64,000 nucleotides of DNA from assembly GCA_024734555.1 (NCBI GenBank), contig JANPWX010000173.1:1734882-1798881 (forward strand), given 5' to 3'. The position numbers were made by a program, and so were the translations under genes. The notes below the pieces were generated by a model, which saw nothing but the letters and a program-made list of their open reading frames with translations, made no database searches and had not been told where the DNA came from. This document shows positions 23,946-36,767 of the stretch, piece by piece (within the stretch, counting starts at the first letter, position 1; each line of letters begins with the position of its first letter). Source of the stretch: Trochalopteron elliotii. Lineage: Eukaryota; Chordata; Aves; Passeriformes; Leiothrichidae.

Positions 23946-26900
23946 AAGGAAAAAACCCAACAAAATAAAATTTAAAATATCATGTAAGTGTTCTAAATAT
24001 CAGTGAGAATCTTACTGAACTGTAATGGGACAGGTTTGCCCTGTAAGTCAGTCAAGATTAAAGCAGGGTTTCTGAGCTGTTGGGAGCATTTTTCCCCTCA
24101 CTGTCCAGAACCGCAGCTGCAAGGTAGAAAGCAAAGCTGAGGGAAGTGCGTGGAGGAACCAGTTGTGGCCTTTGCAGTGCCATGCTGACTGCTGGACAGG
24201 CAGGGACTGGCAGAGCAGCTTTGTGAAGCCCAGGAGAGCTGGGTGCCTCGGGTCATGGTTCTGAAACCTCTGGAAAGACATTTAATCCCTCTATAACCGA
24301 CATCTCCTTCTGTTGAAGGGGAATACACTTATCCCAGCAGCTACCACCAACCCAGTACAACAGCCCTCATGGAAGCACTGCTCCCACCCACGAGGGAAAG
24401 TTGAGGATGCTGATTGTAAACCAGTGCATAAACACCAAGGGTGAGTGGGTGAAGACTTCCATCTAACCCCTCTCGAACACTTACTTTACAGGAGTTATTC
24501 AAAAAGCAGGTACAAAAAAATGGATTGCTTCCAGCCGTATTTGCCACTGTTGCATTTCCCAGGTACCACCATAACGCTTTTGATATTTCAGAGCTTTGAG
24601 CCATGGGTGTGGCTGTCACAAGGCCATATCCTCGTGAGGCATCACTCAGGTTATCCTCTAGGTGAACAAAAGGGGGTGGATGACTACAGGTGTTCGCAAA
24701 TTAAGGTAAATGAACACCAATGTGTGAATGGGAGCTCCTGTGGAAATCCATACTCAAAGCTGGTCTCAAAGGAGCCCCCAAGAAAGAGTGCATCTGCTGC
24801 CATAACCCACCCTTTCCTAATATATAAATGGCATGAGTAGAATAAATAACCTCTATTAAATATAACAGTAAGATTCTCTCTACAGACATTTGGGAAGACT
24901 GGGCAGCGTGAAAGAAACCTAGCCTAAGCACAGCAAGCTTCATGTCTGCAGCTGTGTATCACAACAGTACACACACCAACTCTCTCCCAAGGACACACTG
25001 GAACAAACACAAACGTAAAAGAAAGGATCTCAAAAACAAATGCAGCCTGCCCTTCAAAAGAAGTTGAACACTGTACTACCACACACAAAAATAATCTAGT
25101 GTGATCCAAGATGATGTCACATACCAAAAAAACCCAAGGAAAGTCTATTGGGAATATTCAACTGAGGGGAAAAACATGACAAATAATATACCTAAATGGG
25201 ATTTTTGGATGTCTTTTATGTCATGATTGCCATATTCACATTACAGTATTAAGGCTAAATGGGATGATGCATACTGACTCAGAGGACTCAGCCTATCTAG
25301 AGCCATATGTTACTTCAGATGAAGTTCAATTACCCTCCTCTGTTTGCAGTTGGTAGGATCTTGTTCCTTTTGCCTGAAGCAGCTTTTTATTTGAGTGCTA
25401 TGAAAAACTGCCATCATGCCAATTGGTTTGGAGAAACATCAGCAACCTGGAAGTTGTATATAAAATGAAGACAAGCTACATAAAAAAAAAAAAGAGGTTT
25501 CAAATACTGAAAACTTGATTGCTGTGAAACACTTGGAATGAAAGAAGAGGTTTCAAAGCAGATACGGGTAATAACTAACTTCCCATTGTCCTAGGATGAC
25601 TTTATCATGCTTGTATCCCCAATACTCTGTTCTGTTTATGCTGGATATTAAGTTCTGCACCTTTAAGACCGGCTCTAAGAGCAAAGTGGGGAGAAGAAGC
25701 ATGGAGTTTGTTTTCAGAAACTGCACTTGCTTTCCTGCATTCTGCTCTGGACTGCATTGTCTGCAGCAGGGACAGGGGGAGAGAGCTTTCCTTTGCTTTT
25801 TAATTAGGCTTTTTTTTAGCTAGCTGAGGCAGCGAAGTTCTCCTGAAGGTGGTTTTTCTTTGTCTTGGAACTGATGGGCCCTGCTCTGGACCAAAAACCC
25901 AGAAAAACATCAGGAGCTCACACCTGTGGCCCACCAGGGCTGGGACGTGGCATTTTCCGGCACAGGAGGGACTGCTAAGAGACTGAGTGAGCCGAGCCTC
26001 ATCCCATGACAAGGACTGTCTGAATTTGCCATCTCTTCAGAACAGCGAGAGGTTTTATTGTTTAATATTACTCATTTTTTATGCTTGTGAACACTTTGCC
26101 TGTTAATTAAACACGTTTTTTCCACTTTCTCCAAGGAAATCTTTTCCTGAAGGAGTAGGGCGAGGGGCCATTTGAACCTGCTTTCTAGAGGGATCCCTTT
26201 GAAAGTTTCCTCTCAAATTTGCCCTAAAACAGGACATCAGTTAAAGTGTCCCTAGAAATCACATCCCAGCTAAAACATTTTGGCAATAAAATCCCTCTTT
26301 TAAAATGCAGGTAAATAGAGACCTCTTTGAAAACCCTGCCCCTGTTTTACTTTGTTCCAAAACTCATCATGAATTTTCTGGTCCTTGCCTTCACTAAGTC
26401 ATCTTCTACTTCCTAGTTTTTACTGTTTTTCTCTTATCCTTCCCAACACGACTGGGAGCTCACTGGATCAGTCAGACTTCTGTGAGCAGGATGACACAAC
26501 GTACTATTAAATAACATCAAGGAGGGCACCCACGTGAAGGTACCCCATGTTGGTGGTGGAACAATTAGCTGATACTTAAGACCAGGAAGTGGGGAGGGAG
26601 AAACTTTAGAAAACAATCCACTGGGATGGTGAAAGCAAAGCTGGCTGGACAAAAAAAACCCCCTAAGGAACACTGAAACTGTAGTTTTAGAAACTAAGCA
26701 TGTCTTCCTCCGCTTCCTTAACAAAACCCAGGAGCCTGATGTTGGTTGCAATCATCACACAGCCCCTAAACTCCTGTGGAATGATCTCCTCAATAAATAC
26801 CAGGCCCCTATACAGCACCACCTCTGAAGGGACTGATTAGAACTGGCAATGAGGTGGCTGAAAGGTGCAACTCACTCATGGACCATGTAAGACAGATTCT

Positions 26901-27037
26901 GCCTCCCTATCTCCTCCAAAAAGCCCTTCCACTAGGACCTGACCTAACACTGGGCTCCTTCCTTGCCTCAACTTGCACACACCTTCTGGGCACTAGACCG
27001 CAGCTGTCCTTAAAACTACCAGCTTCCAAGTGTCCTG

Positions 27038-27075
27038 GATTTTCTACCACTTGCAGAAGTGGTAGATTTTCTACC
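27038..27075. repeat. Hairpin with flanking direct repeat
   Basis: TCTACCACTT (27043-27052) and AAGTGGTAGA (27057-27066) form a perfect 10-bp stem with loop GCAG. GATTTTCTACCA occurs at 27038-27049 and again at 27064-27075. Confidence 0.85.
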
Positions 27076-28087
27076 ATTTCACACATGCTTTTGACAAAAC
27101 AGAGCCTATTATGTCAAGTGAGGACACCGGAACGCTGGCCTGGAATGTGTGCTCTTTTCATACGGAGTTGATTTGCACAACTTCTACAAAGAGAAGAAAG
27201 GTATAAAAAATATCAAGGTTTACAAGTGGTGAGAGGTGAGACTATGGCTCCAATTCTCCTCCCCTAGAGACACACATATCTCATGTGTAATCAATCAGTG
27301 TGATTTTCAGTTTCCATTGAGACAAACTAATTCTGGCAGATCATCAGAAGAGTACCGTTTCAAATGCAAATACGTAGGTGTATTTTTATTTATACGGCCA
27401 TTGAACTTTTTAGTCCCTGAACTTTTAAACTGGCTATTTGCACAAGTGATTTTTCTGCTTATGTGTATTAGCAGGCACACATTCAGCTCTACTTCTTTTT
27501 AATTATATGCATACAAACAGATCAAACGACTCATCTGAAAAATACCTAGTAGCTTTGATACAGACAAGGAAAATCTTAAGACTTCTGTCAAGAAAGACAA
27601 AGGACACTGACAAGTGATTATCCCTCCGTGTTGTTGGAAGACTTGTTTGCAGACAAAATTGAACAAAACCTCCAAAATAACATCACAGATAAGCCCCAGA
27701 GGATGTTTATTTTGCCTGAAGCAAAAAGATGATGATGTGTGCCAGCACCAGCATATCAGGGGGATCTTCCTGTGACAGCACATCTGTGTAACTCTAGCCT
27801 GCTTGAAGCAAGAGGACAAAGGAACAGCAGTACTCCAGGTGGAACCAGACACATTTAACTTGCGACAGAAATGTCATACAGTGCACAAGGGGGGATGCTG
27901 CAATGTTAACAGAGCAGTAAACAAACCCATTCAAGCCTATCCAGCGATGATAAAAACAGTGAACTTGTAATCCTAACTGTTAAAGGCAGAGAAGGAAAAA
28001 ACTGGGAAACAGCATGTCATGGCTCTGAACAATGAAGGAACAAATGAACTAGGTCCTCAGCTATGGAAGAGCTTGTGAAAATCTTAC

Positions 28088-29560
28088 CTGTGTGATCTAA
28101 TACGGGGCTATTGGCACCACAGGTTTGGTACAGTGAAGCAAGGTCCTTTGGAATGTATGTTTTAAAGATATTTAAAATGTCCAAATGTTTCTCGTGCCCA
28201 TCTGATCCCAGGTCCTGTTTGCTGGAGTGTAAAGCCGGAGGAACTCCCACAGCGCCAGGCTGAGGCTGCAGCACTGGACTGGCTCGTGCTACTGCTGTGC
28301 AGTTTGCCAATGTCCTCATCTCATTTCCAGCCTTTCCGTGAGGCTCCCTCTGAGGCACCGCCGGCTCTTCGTGTTTAGGGTACTGCTGCTCACTTTTACA
28401 CAGAGGGTGGTACTGCAGTGGGGGGGTATATTTGGCCTTCATGGGGTCAGATGCACAGTGCTTACCTGGAGAGGCAAAACCAGTACTTCCCTGGGGAACC
28501 ACATACTTTTCCACTTGCTTACTGTTGGTGGGCTGCATGCTAGGCCTGGATATGACTGTTTGAGTAGGTGTTACACTTCTGCCATAGGTTCCCACTTGCA
28601 TAAGTTTGGAATTTGCTTCGTATTTGCTTTTTTGTTGTGCTGCTATGCTGTATTGCTCCTGGGAATGGTTTAACTTGGGCTGTCTGTACCCATCCAGCCC
28701 TGACACGCGGGAACCGCAGTGGCTGAGCGCGTGACTGTCCTTTGCTGGATGCGTACTCCCGGACTTTGCAGCCATCCCGACAGGAAGAGGGCTGGGTTTG
28801 GAACCTGGCAACGCACTTGGCACTTGAGTACGTGTAAATCTGGCAATGGGCAAAGGCTGGCACTCCTTACCACCGAGAACAGGAGGGGGGCCAGTGCGCC
28901 CACTCCTCGCCAGAAAGACCAGGTTGTTCTTAATACTCTTGAATCCATTTTGTTGAACCCACGGGGGTACCATCGAGTTACAGCTGATTCTGTGCAAAAT
29001 TCTTTTGTGCATCCACAGGACTTCAGGGTAGTAGGTCTTGTGACTGCAGAAAGGACACGGGTAGACAATTAAAGCGGCCTGCAAGGATGTATTCAGATAT
29101 TTATTGCATGAATTATCCCTTGTGGATTTTTCACTCAAATCGAGTGGAGCTACCTCTAGAGCTTCAGCACCGTTTTCAATCAGAGGATGCTCCCTGTGCA
29201 AGTCTAGCAAATTTTCTCTAGCACGACTAGCCTGCACTTCAAGTGACGTTTTCAAGTCCATGACCATGTCTGAAGATGTCTGGCCCATACCCGAAGCAAA
29301 GCTAGCAATGTGACTGGAGCAAGGAAGCCCTTGGCTGTGATGAAATACTGGCATCTTTATGTCTGCAGAACCACGGCATCTTGAAAAGGGTTCCTTGATG
29401 ACACTCTCCAGTGCTGACACCAGAGCAGGAATCTCCGGTTTAGATTCCCTGGCCTCATTTTCTCTGGCATTGCGGCCCCCCAGCTTTGGAAGCTCATCCA
29501 ACTGAGATGTTATCATTGGGGTTACCTCTTCGGGGAAGTTGCAGTGGTATGGCTTTCCAT
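28088..29560 (-). CDS. ZNF516: ZNF516, large coding exon (partial gene: first of four C-terminal exons in window)
   Basis: Zinc-finger protein 516 is a nuclear C2H2 DNA-binding regulator; family knowledge places it in CtBP/LSD1-type corepressor complexes and, in mammals, with PRDM16 in brown-fat gene activation. The frame is open for 491 codon-equivalents. The exon is bounded by acceptor GTCCCATTCAG and donor GTAAGAT; it enters with two bases of a codon and leaves with one. Visible features, numbered within the exon: PLDLS (CtBP-type PxDLS) at residues 139-143 (29133-29147); a C-x2-C-x12-H-x4-H finger at about 169-190 (28992-29057) beginning CPFCSHKTYYPEVLWMHKR; a conserved 'ARSGRTGPP' region just after it; and near the end the block DILNIFKTYIPKDLASLYQ. 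These blocks match my recollection of mammalian ZNF516 closely and in order. The N-terminal half of the protein is upstream, outside the window. The frame runs on past the donor to a TGA at 28019-28017, so long-ORF gene finding would overextend it. Confidence 0.95.
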
Positions 29561-32500
29561 CTGAATGGGACAAACAAAAAAAACATCACTGTCATTTTAC
29601 ACAGAAAGGAGCCCACATGACAAAGCAGAATTCAAAATTAGAAAGGACAGCCAGACAAAAAGGGAACTTTCGCATTACTATGGTAATGATGTTACAGACC
29701 ACATGTACTGTATGAGCAAGAAAATCTTGAAATAAGACACAACAGTTCAATTTACTTTTAAAGATGACTGTAGAGTCTGGATAAACTCTCTAATACTACA
29801 TGTTCATGACATTTTAAAGAAAAAACAATTCAATAACATACCCATGTTAAAATTCTGGGACTGCGAGAAAAATAAACAAATCTGCAACCATTTAATGCTG
29901 TAACAAAAGCAAAGATAATGGAGCCAGATAAAACTGACCTAGTTAAAGGTCTGTCAGCGCTTCCATTACAAGCCCCTATTTTCAACGGGTTTATAACTCA
30001 GCAATAAAAATTGGCTCCACATGGAAACCAACTATACAAGCAGGTATAGCATACAGAATAAATTGCCCACTTAAGGGGGACTTTTGCAGTGGCCAAATAT
30101 AAAAGATGAGTTAGAGAGTGTATAAAGTTTGAATTTTCTGTCCTTTAGTTTAAAGCAGGTATTTTTTTGGGTTTTTTTTTCTTTGTAAAATATGTTTATG
30201 TTTGAGTCAAACTTCAGGAAAATTTTGTGACTGCTCAATCTGTAAGAAGATAAGAATTCAACATTTCAGCTACTTAGATTACAGAATTCAAAACACACTT
30301 TTAATTTTTCTCATCTTCTTTTTCACTTCTCAGCTCTACAAAGTAAATTTATCCACCTAACATATGTCCTGGAAAGGGAACATACTGGCCAGTAATTAAA
30401 ACTCTTTAGGGTGAAAGAGAAGAGCAGAATTTGTTTTGCTGGGAGCATTGCTACATCTGCCTGTTCTCCTGATGCTGACCTCTGAGAGCCACTGATGAAG
30501 CCAATGAATCCCTTTAAATCAGTTCACAGATCAATTCCACAGAGATTTTCATCACAGCAGTAATGCTTACTGCACTGAATCCATTTAGCATGTAACTGAA
30601 TTGAATCATCTGACAAACTTTCAGTTTCAATTAACACGCAGTTAATGAGCCACTGCCAGGCAAGTGTAAGGAGACTGTGCTCCATCTAAAACGTCACCAG
30701 TCCAAAGTGATCAGGGCATCCACAGGAGAGGTGAGGAGGGGAAAGGAGTGAACTGCTCTAGAGATGCAAATCCTCTCACATCAGCTCAGAAAAGCCAGCC
30801 CTTCAGAAAATCAAGCGCCGTTCGTTAGAGCAGGGCACTGCCACGGGCATTATTCTGCATGGCGCAAGGGAAGAACCACGCTGCTGGCTGGAGCTGCTCT
30901 GCACATAAAGTCTACTTAGCCTCACCTTCAATTCAAGCAAAAACATTCTTAAGCTGTTGTTTAATTCGAGGTAATTAGGTTAAAAATAACCCATAGGTTT
31001 GCAGCCTCAGAGGGCTGAATGCTCAGTCTGCTAAGATAATTTTCCTTTCGAATTCTCCAAGGGGGTATATATTCAGGGGGGGAAAAATCCCCACAACCCA
31101 GAAACTTGTTTTTTCAGAGTTGCAGGTGACAAGGTTTTGGGAAAGCACATGCCCAGCACTACTAGCCAAATTTACAGTTTGAAACAAAGACACTGCATGC
31201 AGCAGTGAAATCTGACACTGCACATCTGTGTTGTTTTCAAAGCATATCTGTCAAAGTCCGAAATACTTGTGCTTCTAAATAAGATTTTAAGACTTCCCTT
31301 TCTGATCACAAGGAGTGGCTGCTTTGATCGCTGTAGTAAATAATAAAGCAAAGCAAAACCAAATCCTTTGGTTGCAGCAGTACTCAGTGGAGAGAGAACC
31401 GACCTGCTGGCTGTACTGGGCACAGGAGGGAGATGGGAGACGACTGCCAGCCCCATTCCAGGGATGACAGAGTTGGGAGGCTCTTGGTCCACCTGTGCAA
31501 GTGTGATGAAGGGGGGCATCGGCAGATACCTGCAACTCCCAGGTTGCTCTGTGTACCACAGACATTCCTGCATACTTTCTTGCTTGGTCAAAATCTACGC
31601 CCCAAGCTGTTTCAGCAAGGAGGACAAGGTCAGACTGTGAGAGGTGGCACATGTCAGATCTGGGCTTGGTCTTTAGGTCTGGACTGTTCAGTTTAGGTCT
31701 GTACATGGGGAGGGGAGAGGGAGGAGAAAGCAAAGAGACAGCCCACAGCTTCATGTGCCCCCATAAAGCCTGGGACTGCAAATTTTGATGTGGCTGCAGT
31801 CCTTTTTGCCCTATTTCCTAGTGCATCCATCTATGAAAAAAGAAATTTTTTAGGTGGAAAATGTAACACAAAGCAGGAAAATGATGAAGGCATTTCTGAA
31901 GTGTATAGGCCTGTAGCTGCCCCACTGCTCTCAGTACATTAAAATGATGAAAATGAAAATCTGTAAGGCTATTACAAAATACAACTGTAAGCTTCTAACA
32001 CCTCTTCATAGTGTCTTGCTAGATTGGATTCCTCTGATGCCTCACAAGAACAGTAATGAACATATTAGGAATAATTTTAAAGCTTAGATCAGGAGGCTCA
32101 ATAGCAGTATTTGTGCTAATTGCCCAAGTTGTACTAAAAAAAAAAAAAGACAAAACAACTGATCAAACAAGCAAAACCGCAAACAAACAAAAAACCCCTC
32201 ATCCCTACCGCTACTTCCCAAGATTTGGACAGAAAAAATTTTCACCTACAGGATGACTCAAGATCTCTTTATCAGTAAAAAGCACAGCCTATGCTCTTCT
32301 CTAGTCCCACCCTGCCCTCCACCAGGGACCCAACACTACAGATCTCAACACCCAGACTGCCTTGTGCTATCCTTCCCATCATGACAGGTGGTCCAGGCTG
32401 GGCAGTGAGTAGGTAACAAAAGCCAGGGGGAAGAGGGGATGCAGGCAAGAGCATGAGAAGATAGTAAGCATACTCAAAAATATGGATTAAATCTTTTTAG

Positions 32501-35500
32501 AAAAATAGATTAAATTTATTTCTGCCTGCTCCTAGCTACTTGCCCCAGCTGAAAAGGGGTACTAATAATCCTTTTAAATCACTGGTATAAAATATTGTTC
32601 TAACTAGCCCAGTGCAGGCATTACTGTCACCAGAAACTTCTGAAATTTTATTATGGCCAGGTCAAAGCAAAAAGCCATGAATGAGATGCCTTCTGCTTGA
32701 TCTCCAGGGACTATAATTCATACTCCCCATTGAAAGAGTCTTTGGCTAAGCATGGTCTCACTTTTATCCTACAGTCTCTATCATCTCCTTATATTTAGTC
32801 TCAATTCTTCTGTTTCTTACCCCAAAGAGCTGGTTCTATATGTTGTACTTTAGAGTGAGAAAGGTCCTTTTACTACAACCCTGAAGTGTTACAGTTTTGC
32901 TGTACCACAGATACCTGAGCAACAGCTAAAGCAGAGGAATTTTCCAAGGTGCCTAGCTAGAAGGTGGCTGCTGATACCACATCTCAGGACTTCATCTTGG
33001 CTGCAGCATCACAGGCCACAGGGAAAGCAAAGCAGGAGAGTGCAAAACACTTAACTGTATGAAAACCATGGTCTATAAACACAAGAATATTCAGGGATTT
33101 GAGCAGCTCCTCAGAAATACACCTAAATGCTACCACCCAGTTACACACACAGATAAAAGCAACTCTCCTCCCCACACACATATATTCTCTCTTTCTCCCC
33201 CTCGCACGCACAAACTCTACTTGTTTTCTTCCCAGCACTGTTTCTCCACAAAACCAAATTTCAGAATGGGCTGCACAGCTGTTTTAATTCATGAAGCTTC
33301 CTATAAAGTAAACCAGGCTACAAGGCTGAGGACAATGAAATCGTGATTTCTATTCAGAAGAGCAGAACTGGCTAGAAATTGGCCCCTTTTCTGGCTAGTG
33401 TTACAGCACTAAGAGTCTAAGGAAAAGGAGCAGATGTGGTGTGTTTGATTTTCAGTAAACATTTGATAGTGATTTGCACTTTGAGATGAATACTGTGGCT
33501 TGATTTGAAAACAGACTGCAAATAAATCATGATAAAAGCAAAGGATAACAAGGGAAGAAGGTGCAATATTGCAAAGACCCATATTAGGTCCTATTTCACT
33601 TGGTATTTTCTTTAATGTTCCAGAAGAGATTCTAGACAGCATGCTAACTTAAATCTCCAGGAAATATCACCTTTGGAGGAGCTGCAAAAATAATGGGGAC
33701 AAGGAAATAATGTACAGGGACTCCGAGAGAATAGAAATGCAATCTGAAAATAATCAAATGAGATTCATTCTGGGGAAGAAAAGCAGGCTAAGACAAGTGA
33801 AGGGAAATGATCCAAAAAAATCCATGCAGTGGGAAGGCAAAATCTGGGAAGAAGCAATGTTGAAAATAACTGATGGTTCAATAAATGGCACGTTAAATGT
33901 AAGTGTACTAGATTAAGTTCTTCAGCGTAGCTTTCAGAAATAAAAGTACATGTTATAAAAACAAAAATAAAACTATCCCTCTGAAGAAGACACAAAGGCC
34001 ATGCTGGTCACACTGGGTTTTGAATATACAAAATATATGAAAAACATACATAAAAAAATACATCTATATAAATACATACGCACCATAATATGGGCACTCT
34101 GCAAAAGCCCACAGTAAGCACAATTCAATGGGAACAAGCAGGGGAAAAAGGCAAAAAGCAGTTTTGCTGCAGAAAATCAGGTCTTTTATTCTGTGAAAGG
34201 AGGGTTCAGCAAAAACAGTCCATGCCCCTAGAATATCTGTGCAGATCTGCAAATACAGGTAAGCCAGGAGCTGTTCAGAGAACTGCCACAGAAAAGTAAC
34301 CCACCAGAAAATAAAGACAAAGAGTTTCCCCATGGCTGAGGGAAGACAGAAGGGTGACAGGCCAATGTCTGCAGCCTCCCCAGGAGTTCAAGCTCCAGAA
34401 GAATTATGTCATCCTGAGCACTGGAGTCTATCAACAACAATCAGATACACTTGCATGCAGAAAACCTCATGATTAACAGAAAGAAAAAAAAAAAAGAGAT
34501 AATACATATTTGCAGCTTGAGGAATAAATGTCAAGGGAAGAGGTGGAACACCAGTTAGACTGTAAAACCTATATGGATAAAAACACGGAGACTATCAACA
34601 CATAAAAATCCACCTTTTCATGGGGAGGCAGAAAGCATGAGTTACTCCTCCCCTTTGCTCTATTAGCACAGCAAAGCAAAACCCCGCATTAGCCAGTATC
34701 CACACACTGTAACTGCTTCACAGACATGCCAGAAAACTAGCCTCCCTTTCATATTAATTCCAGACACACTTAAGAAAGGACTCTTGCAGCATTCAACAGT
34801 GAGCCCACAACACTCCTCAGCAGCAGGTTTATCCTCTGAGTGTAGCTCAGGCTGCTCAAAGAGACCTGGTATCTGTTTTTCAGAGGATTTGTCTTAGCCA
34901 AGACATGCCCCCTGTGCTAGTTGCCTATGGGTCAAGTTTTTATACTCCACACACTGTCCAACACTTCCCCTGCTTTCTGATCCAGTTCTGCCACTCAGAA
35001 GTGTGGTGGCATCATAGGCATAAGGTGAGAGGCAACTCCTTCAAACTCTCTTAGGTTTTCTTACACCACAAGGCCACACGCCACAATGAGATACTGAGAA
35101 GAAAAAGTTATGCTGTTTTGATAGGAGATACAGCTTCTCATCTGCAAAGCTCTTCCTGCTTAACACATTGTTAGATGTTTTGAGGGGCTCCTACATGAGC
35201 TCCCCAATAATGCAGAGAAAGAGAAGATCAAAGACTAGACTGAAGCACTCAGCATCACAGGATGGGGTAGGTGAGCAGGCAAGAAGGTGATACTGAGGGT
35301 AGAAAGCACACTAACAACTAATACCCCTGCTTTCTCTCCAGCTAATTTTAGAATTGATGGTGAGTGGTTTTGGCTGAGGTTTGGGGTTTTCAACAGGGCA
35401 GAAACCCAGCACAGCTCTTGATGCTGGCTGATACAGACAGTTTGTCAGTCAGACAGCACACCCTGTCCCACAGAGGTTTTCCATCAGCTACACGAGAGGG

Positions 35501-36104
35501 AAAGAAGAGTAATGCTGTCCCACACCACAATCCAGGAGCACATGGAAAGCAAGTCCCAGGTTCCCCAAGAAGTCCTGCCTTCATCTGCTCATGAGCAAGA
35601 TGCTTCTGGTTTGTATTACACTCCTTTTTTCTTACTACTTTTGAGTATTTTTTTCTCTTATTTTTGTCGTGGCTAGTTGCTGGGGAGTCAAGTTTTACAC
35701 TTCCATGCAATCAGTTGTACGTTTCTAGAAACACTATATATCCTTAGCAAATAAACCCAGGCCCTGGGTTTATCAACCAGAAGTAGCAGCCCTTTGGTAC
35801 AGTTTGCATTCACTGTCTCCTCATTCTCCTTTTCTACATCTAAATTTTAATAGTTCCTAAAATGATTTCCCACTGACTTTTTAAACTCATAGCCAATAAT
35901 TTCAAGCATAGCATCCTGGTGGGAACTCTTTACTTTCTACCAAGTATTTATTGGGGAAGGATGATAATTACGAAAACCCATAATCTCACAAGCAGACAGA
36001 CAAGAACTGCTGCTTTGTTCTGGTTTTCTTGGGTAGCAGGAGGGAGTCAGCCCAGAGTGGAAAAACAATTATCTGATGAAAAAAATTTAACTTTTTTTAG
36101 GCAC

Positions 36105-36467
36105 TGTCCCGGTTTTGGCCAGGACAAGGTTAATTTTTTACAAGAACTGGAAGGGAGCATGGCCAGGACCCTAACGTTATTGGATACCTCCCCAGGTCAT
36201 TGCTGGGTGGAGGGGGAAGGGACACTCTCTCACTGCTTAGAAGAAGGGAGAAACCTGGAGACCAGACAAGTGCTGTATTTGTTTGTTGCTGAGGGGTTTT
36301 TTTGCAGTGTAAATAGTTTCTTTGTCTTATACCTCTTATTATTAATATTGTTTCTGTTTTTTTTTTTTTTTTTCTTATTTCTGTTTCCAGTAAATTGCTC
36401 ATCTCAATCTGTGATTTTTCCTTTTTCTGCTTCCAATAGGAGAGGGAGGAGGAAGCGACCAGCAACA
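36105..36467 (+). mobile_element. Solo LTR of an avian endogenous retrovirus
   Basis: The element starts TGTCCCGGTTTTGGCCAGGA, then AAGGTTAATTTTTTAC and a 'GGGAGCATGGCCAGGACC' segment. It ends with a T-rich TTATTATTAATATTG region, a 'TAAATTGCTCATCTCAATC' segment and a purine-rich 3' end closing on CA. This order of segments matches an LTR type common in passerine genomes, as I remember it. No internal retroviral sequence (gag, pol or env) flanks it on either side, so it is a solo LTR left by recombination. The candidate flanking duplication is GCAC (36101-36104) against GCAT (36468-36471), imperfect and therefore tentative. It lies antisense to ZNF516 in the large intron. A 185-codon frame at 35919-36476 overlaps it and is not a gene. 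Confidence 0.75.
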
Positions 36468-36670
36468 GCATGTTAATGGGAGTTCCAAATTAGACAATAA
36501 TATTCCTAACGCACAACAGGCACCCTAGAGTAACAAAACTTAACATTTTTTACACCATTTACTTTGCAAACAGTACTACTGCTGTTGCCACAATGATTAT
36601 ATGACTAATGGTTGGTGTCTTTAATTCAATTTTTTTTATGACCATGCTATTTTTCACCTAATTTTCTTCC

Positions 36671-36767
36671 TGGTTTTTTTTTTTTGGTTTTTTTGTTTTG
36701 TTTTGTTTTTGGTTTTTGTTTTGTTTTGGTGGGTTTTTTTTGTTGTTGTTGTTGTTGGGTTTTTTTA
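36671..36767. repeat. T/G-rich low-complexity tract
   Basis: Runs of T with TTTTG and TTG units and a few GG or GGG breaks begin about 200 bp past the solo LTR. Confidence 0.9.

Larger units (their letters stand above)
22559..28087 (-). other. ZNF516: ZNF516 intron (about 5.5 kb)
   Basis: The intron has donor GTAAGAT and an acceptor with a long pyrimidine tract (22563-22612). It holds a CA/CAAA microsatellite at about 23901-23945 and a hairpin with flanking direct repeat at 27038-27075. The first 70 bases past the donor stay open in the exon's frame until a TGA at 28019-28017. No nested gene was recognised; frames such as 26854-27171 plus resemble no protein I know. Confidence 0.85.

Noticed and set aside
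28338..29313. Plus-strand frames of 69-117 codons opposite the large exon
   Set aside because: They are shadows of the ZNF516 coding sequence on the other strand.
35919..36476. 185-codon plus-strand frame
   Set aside because: It runs from unique intron into a solo LTR and its poly-T tract; it is an artefact of the repeat, not a viral or host gene.
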